A DNA stretch of 64,000 nucleotides, taken from the NCBI RefSeq assembly GCF_000715075.1, contig NC_134101.1:192158103-192222102 (forward strand), in the 5' to 3' direction. Made by a program: the position numbers and the translations under genes. Shown here piece by piece: positions 59,156-64,000 of the stretch. Every line of letters starts with the position of its first letter. The first letter of the stretch is position 1. Source of the DNA: Nicotiana tabacum. Its lineage: Eukaryota > Streptophyta > Magnoliopsida > Solanales > Solanaceae. The notes under the pieces are model-generated. The model searched no databases and had not been told where the DNA came from. It worked only from the letters and a program-made list of their open reading frames with translations.

Positions 59156-59335
59156 AAATCTCCAGTGTGTCAGAGTTCCCAAGGGCTTCAAGAACCCAGG
59201 GAAGTGCTCACACTAGAGAAGAATGATCAGAACAGTTCAAGGATGTCTAGGGACCAAATCCTAGTGTGTCACAGTTAACGAGGTTCTCATATGAAAGCTG
59301 AGCAGTGCTCACACTAGGGAGGCCATGGGACATAA
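59156..59335. repeat. Two ~90-bp units with GTGTGTCA and GTGCTCACACTAG
   Basis: 59160-59216 and 59254-59320 share CCAAATC, CAGTGTGTCA-type and GCTCACACTAG blocks in the same order. Confidence 0.7.
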
Positions 59336-60113
59336 CCTAAATTGCTTTGGCGTTAAGCCAGCAAATAGTGAGGACTTAGGAGAGTAGGAAAAAATCACAC
59401 ATAGAATACAAATATATAGCAACATATTTGAGCCTAAGTAAACTTAATCCAGCTTTTGGGAATTAACATAACCACATGCTAATAAGGCCAGTTCATGAAG
59501 ATGTTCACAGTGATAAACAACTCCATATCTGACTAAGAAAGAAAGCTCAATTATTAACAGTAGGTCAGGAACTGATTAAGACAGTTTAACAGAGGTGTTA
59601 TAGCATAGTGAGCACAAAATTAAATAGATCATATGGTAACAGGTTTAATAAACAAACTGATGAATCTGTTAAGGCACACATATTTAAAAAGTCCTTAGGA
59701 AAGGTATGAAAGCCTGTTTAATGCTAAAAAGAGTCCTAAATTACACGAGTTAGGTAGATTTCATTAAGCGATTCAAACTAACTTCAACATGTCTTAAATA
59801 CAGGTAATAGCATTTAGGATAACATGGTTTAATAACAGTAACATATAAAGCAAGTAATCATAATGGAATAACAAAAGATTCGGTAACTCTCCAGCTAAGG
59901 TGAGACAGGGAAAAAAGAATCCAACAGTTTAGCAATTGTCACCAACAGAAGCAAAACAGTTGAGGATTTCTAGCCTTGCCTTTCAGCCGGCCAAGAATAA
60001 AAGCATAGAATAATATTGCTAGAGAGAATAATAGTACACAACTTTTGTTTAAATTAGTGAGAAGATTTTTGAATTCAGAATCTCTGGTTTTCAAAGGAGA
60101 GTGGGGAGGGGTT

Positions 60114-60121
60114 TATATAGT
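60114..60121 (-). promoter_or_regulatory. Putative TATA box of E7 LTR
   Basis: On the minus strand TATATAAACCCCTCCCCACT: a canonical plant TATA followed by a C/T-rich stretch. It lies about 1.4 kb from the LTR start, which would leave about 2.7 kb as R and U5. Confidence 0.55.
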
Positions 60122-61525
60122 GATAGAAATCAGCATATAAATATGGAAACAAATCGGTAACATGCAAGAAAATATTTGTAGAATCAGTAATAGGAAATTT
60201 AGGGCATAAATTAAGGGATTCAATGAGTTAACATAAAATTACTCAGAATATAATAAATTTGTTCAGAATATTAGGGCAAGTATAAAAGGAAACACAACTA
60301 CTACCCAAACAAGGAAATTATTCAGAATTTCTAAGAAAATAATACCAGACAAACTTATTCATCATATCAGGGAAATTATAAAGAGAAGGTAATCGAACAC
60401 AAAAATGAAAGATTCACTTGAATCAATAAGAAAAGGGAAAAAAATTCAAACCCTACTTTTTAAGGGAAGAATAAAATCAGTAAAAAGAAAAATACAAAAT
60501 AAAATAAGGTAAAAATACCACGAGATGAGATGAATAGAAGCAGAATAGTGTTAGAAATCAGAAAATTGGTCCTATTTAGGTCCGATTGAAAGAGTTTGAA
60601 AACCTTAATTTGGGGCAAGTAAGAACCAAAGAAGATATGAACATGGTCGTTACTCACAAAGACTCAGAGATGAATATAGACAGAATAGCCATAGAAATCA
60701 GAGAGTTGAATCGATTTGGTTCGATTTTGGCAAGATTTGCTTGCCATGTTAGGCAAGCAACTAAATAGGATCATAGACAAGTAGCCAGTGGTAAGGAGAG
60801 GCGAATAAAGTAAAGGAATCCATGATGGATTCCGATATGGGGTCGGATTTGGGGAGATTTGATAGAACGGCGGCTAGAGTTTATCAGGGGAGGGGAAATG
60901 AGGGCGGCGACTTTAGAGAAGTGAGGGTTAGGGTAGAGAGGAGAGGATATAAGGAAAGGGGGTCGTTATTTGTGGGTCATTGATCATTTTGATCAACGGC
61001 TAGGATTTAGGCAGATTGGGGTAGGGTTTTAATGAATTGGTAGGATATTGAGCTTAGGCAAATTGGGTTGGTTTGGGTAATTTTAGGTCCGAATTTAAAT
61101 AAAAAATGGGGCCAGATTTAAAATACCCAAATTTAACCAATATATAATTTTTAAAAAAATTATAAATAAATAATAAATATATCATTGGCAGATAAAAACA
61201 AATAAAAACAGTTATTATCATTATAAAAGTATAAAAAGATTATTTTGGCATAAATAAAGTAATTATAAGTACATGTAGGCTATTATTGTAAATTGTGCAA
61301 TTTAGCCTAACAAAATACGAAGGTAATTGTAATAAATACACTAAAAATATTTAAAACCTAATATGGGTGTAAATTGCTTTAAAGGCTTTAGAAAAATTAT
61401 AGAAAATTATAAAAAATGCTTGTTCATGCTTGTAAATCAAATGATGATGCATTTGCACTATTTTAAAAGTGTATGTGTGTTTCTATATATATTTGAAAAA
61501 TATGAGGGAAAAATTGGAATCAACA

Positions 61526-61540
61526 GCTGCCCCTCTATAC
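61526..61540 (-). promoter_or_regulatory. E7 polypurine tract
   Basis: On the minus strand TATAGAGGGGCAGC abuts the LTR start TGTTGATTCC. Confidence 0.6.
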
Positions 61541-62350
61541 CCGGGATGGATGAAAGAGTTGTCGGGTAACGAAATGATGACCGATTTTGACCGAATGGAA
61601 TGTTTTGAGAAATATAGGCAGCACTCTGGTCTCTGAGATTCCTACATATCCCTGGTTGTACAGGAATTAGGGCATGTGTAGTTCTAGATCCAACGGTGAA
61701 CAAAACCGATGGCGTTGTTATAGGGATGGTCGTGTGTTTCGGAAAGGGTTTTTTGAGTAGGATAGTATCGTATAAATTTGTGCAAAGTCACGAATGTGAA
61801 TTTGAGATGTTATGGATGTATCACATGGCAGATATCTGAACGGTCATCGAGTAAACGCGAGTGATTGATTGAAGTCGGTTACGTTTGAAATAACGGCAGG
61901 CTGTAAATGATGTGAGCGGAAACCAGAGCGAAGGTTGCTCCCGGTAGAAGAACGGTTATCTCATGGATTACCTGCAAAACTTAAAACACGGTGCATGTGA
62001 ATATATGTTGGTAATTGCGGAAATTTAAATATGATGCAAATTCCTTTTGGACCATGAAGATCGTCTTCAGATGGTGAGGATGATGTCCTTAGACCATGAC
62101 GTCCTGGGCCATGAATCGTGAGTTAAGGGAATCGCATGCCATGAAATGATGTTCTCAGGCCATGAGAATGGTGCCTCTGAACCATGACGCCTTTGAATAA
62201 TTATGTGCAATAGAGAGGTCCTCAGGCCATGACATGGTGTCTTCCGACTATGAGGATGATGCCTTTAGACTATGACGCCTTCGAAAAATTTGGTTGTGCT
62301 TCAGCCTAAGAGATGCAAAGACATGATGCTTGAGATACCGCAAGATAGAG
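61541..62350 (-). other. E7 internal 3' region with CCATGA repeats
   Basis: No ORF of note. 62050-62285 is a set of short imperfect repeats built from CCATGACGCCTT and GAGGATGATGCCTT. The right boundary near 62350 is where the K protease codons begin. Confidence 0.55.
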
Positions 62351-63983
62351 CTTAGTGGAGTAGAAACATAAACACGGGAACTCAAATAATCCCAAGGTAC
62401 ACCCAAATGTGGAGCAAAATAAGAAGACACATAAGAGTAAGTGGATCCTGGATCGAATAGAACCGATGCATCTCTGTGACAAACAAGTATAATACTTGTG
62501 ATAACATAATCAGAGGAAATAGCCTCGGTACAGGTAGGAAGGGCATAGTATCTGGCCTAGCCTCCCCCTCTAGGGCGACCTCTATCTCCCTGACCTCCAC
62601 CTATAGCTGGCTGAGCCGGTGGGGTAGCAACTGCAGCTGTAACCATAGACTGAGAACTCTGTGGGGCATGCTGTGGCTGAGAAGTCTGTGGAGGTGCACC
62701 CCTCCCAAGTTTGGGGCAATCCCTCACCATATGGCGTGTGTCACCACACTCAAAACAAGCTCTAAGAGGACGTGGTGGTTGTGACTGGCTCGGGCCAGGT
62801 CTGCTGGACTGACCTCTGAAAGCACCCCGCGCAGGAGCCGCGCTAGATATCGGAGGTGCATAATAAGGCTCCTGAGGCCTCGGAGGAGCTGGAATACCAC
62901 TAGTTGCTGGAAGTGATGAATGAACAGGGCGACTCAGATAACCCCTACAATGACGACCTGCAGCTAGGGCACGGGCACCAGAATAATGGCCCGACTCTCA
63001 AGACCTCATAGCCTCCAACTCCTCTCTCTCCCTAGCATGCATACCCTCAATCCTCCTAGCAATGCTCACCACCTACAGATAAGAAGTATCCATCTCCAAC
63101 TCACGAGCCATGCTAGATCTCATAGTGGTAATAAGGCCGTCAATAAACTGGCGAACCCTCTCGCGAACAGTAGAAACCAAAGCTGGTGCATGCCTGGCTA
63201 AACTAGTGTAACAGACAGCATACTCTGAGATAGTCACAACACCCTGGTGAAAATGCTCAAACTCTACGCGCCATGCGTCCCTGAGGCTCTGAGGAACATA
63301 CTCTCTCAGGAACAGATCTGAAAACTGAGTCCAAGTCAGTGAAGCAGCCTCATCCGTCTGTCTAACTCAAAGGTGTGCCACCACTCATAGGTGGCTCCTC
63401 GAAGATGGAAAGTAGTGAAGGAAACCCTGCTCGATCCCGATATACCTATGGTACGGAGAATACGGTAGCACTCATCTAGAAATCCCAAAGCATCATCTGA
63501 TGCTAGACCGCTGAAAATAGGAGGCTTGTACTTCTTTAACCTCTCAAGCCTCAACTACTCATCCTCAGAAGTCGCTGCCCTGTCCTCGGGCTGATCTCGG
63601 AATGTAGGTTGTATAGGAATAATCTCAAGAACCTTTTCAACATGCACTCATAGCTCAGGAATGAGGGTGGTGGGAGTCTGTGCTCCTCCCCCGGCCAAAG
63701 ACATAATTGCAGCAAGGGGAAGCAACCCTGCCTAAGCCAAAGTGGAGTACATGCTCATGAACTATGCCAGAGTCTCCTGTAATGTTGGAGTAGTAGTAGT
63801 AGTAGGCGTATAAAGTGCCTAGACTAGGGCTGGATCTGCTGGTGGTACCTTGGTGGCAGCTCGCGCAGGTGCTTTGGCTGCACCGCGTGCGCGTCCTCGG
63901 CCTCTACCCCGGCCCCGGCCTCTGACGGCTGCAGTAGGGGGTGTGGGTACCTGATCATCTTAGGTAGCGCATGTCCTCACCAT
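62351..63983 (-). pseudogene. K gypsy gag and start of protease
   Basis: The ATG at 63983 gives MVRTCAT then a stop and DDQVPTP, followed by a Gly/Arg-rich run (RGRGRGRGR, about 63900). The gag core (63554-63336) reads YKPPIFSGLASDDALGFLDE and TFHLRGATYEWWHTFEL; a frame change follows, then VRERVRRFIDGLI and RSSMARELEMDTSYL. The zinc knuckle CFECGDTRHMVRDC is intact (about 62719-62758). The protease has SVLFDPGSTYSYVSSYF with an intact DPGST, ending in YVSTPL at the junction with E7. At least four in-frame stops are present. The family is chromovirus-like but distinct from H. Confidence 0.85.
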
Positions 63984-64000
63984 TTGTGAGAGAATAGAAG

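Larger units (their letters stand above)
57370..61525 (-). repeat. E7 LTR (4,156 bp, single copy seen)
   Basis: Boundaries are inferred from TG/CA ends, the H junction on one side and the PPT-like run on the other; no second LTR is available to confirm. The inner part contains a long array of CCTATAGGCATG motifs and a TATA box at 60114. Confidence 0.6.
57370..62350 (-). mobile_element. E7, Ogre/Tat-like element, 3' LTR and internal end
   Basis: The plus-strand left end TGTTTTCACGCCC abuts H's LTR. The plus-strand right end is GGAATCAACA, followed by what on the minus strand is a purine run. On the minus strand the LTR starts TGTTGATTCCAATTTTTCC, a start I recall from plant Ogre/Tat LTRs. That makes 57370-61525 a 3' LTR of 4,156 bp and 61526-62350 the end of the internal region. 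No pol is left. Its right side joins an unrelated gag, so the element is truncated. Confidence 0.65.

Noticed and set aside
57370..61525. Reading E7 as a plus-strand 5' LTR with a PBS at 61526
   Set aside because: The sequence after 61525 does not start with TGG; on the minus strand it is a good PPT and the TATA box points the same way, so minus is preferred, though not proven.
1..64000. Host plant gene, endogenous pararetrovirus, Helitron or CACTA element
   Set aside because: No exon chain with host-protein similarity, no movement-protein or coat motif, no CACTA ends, and no Helitron termini or Rep motif were noticed; small isolated copies could escape by eye.

Overview
This 64-kb window looks like heterochromatic DNA from a dicot plant nuclear genome, most likely Solanaceae and Nicotiana-like. 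That assignment rests on my recall of the retrotransposon families, not on a search. I see no host gene, tRNA, rRNA or CRISPR array. Nearly everything is LTR retrotransposon: chromovirus-type Ty3/gypsy, Tat/Ogre-type Ty3/gypsy, one Sirevirus-like Ty1/copia, and large coding-free LARD-like elements. All coding regions are broken by stops, frameshifts or lost catalytic residues, so they are entered as pseudogenes.

Layout. 1-6880: LARD-like element E1 on the minus strand; its left LTR runs off the window. 6881-11179: 3' part of a plus-strand gypsy element E2 (pol remnant, PPT, 3' LTR) whose LTR belongs to the same family as E1's. 11205-17364: second coding-free element E3 on the minus strand, lacking its left LTR. 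17365-18780: 3' tail of plus-strand gypsy E4. 18781-21441: gag, leader and LTR of a minus-strand gypsy (G1), joined by a deletion to the integrase end of a large minus-strand gypsy H of the same family. H runs from 21442 to 57369 and is broken by four insertions: a solo LTR in RT (23845-25718, TSD CAATT); a LARD between PR and RT (25823-34450); a Sirevirus-like copia element in gag (36267-46252); and a Tat-type gypsy in the 5' LTR (47084-57095, TSD GTACC). 57370-62350: LTR and internal end of an Ogre/Tat-like element E7 with a 4.2-kb LTR. 62351-64000: gag-protease piece of another minus-strand gypsy (K).

As a system, the window is an insertion record. H is oldest in its nest. By eye the LTR pairs differ by roughly 10% in the Tat element and 3-5% in the LARD and copia elements. 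The non-standard parts are: an antisense, apparently intron-containing gene with its own TATA box in the Tat element; a post-pol ORF in the copia element with a possible very short intron; a short ORF inside both LTRs of one LARD that lies in the best-conserved LTR stretch; two LARDs sharing a non-coding core; and a palindrome just before the PPT in four elements. I found no convincing new defence, metabolic or signalling system.
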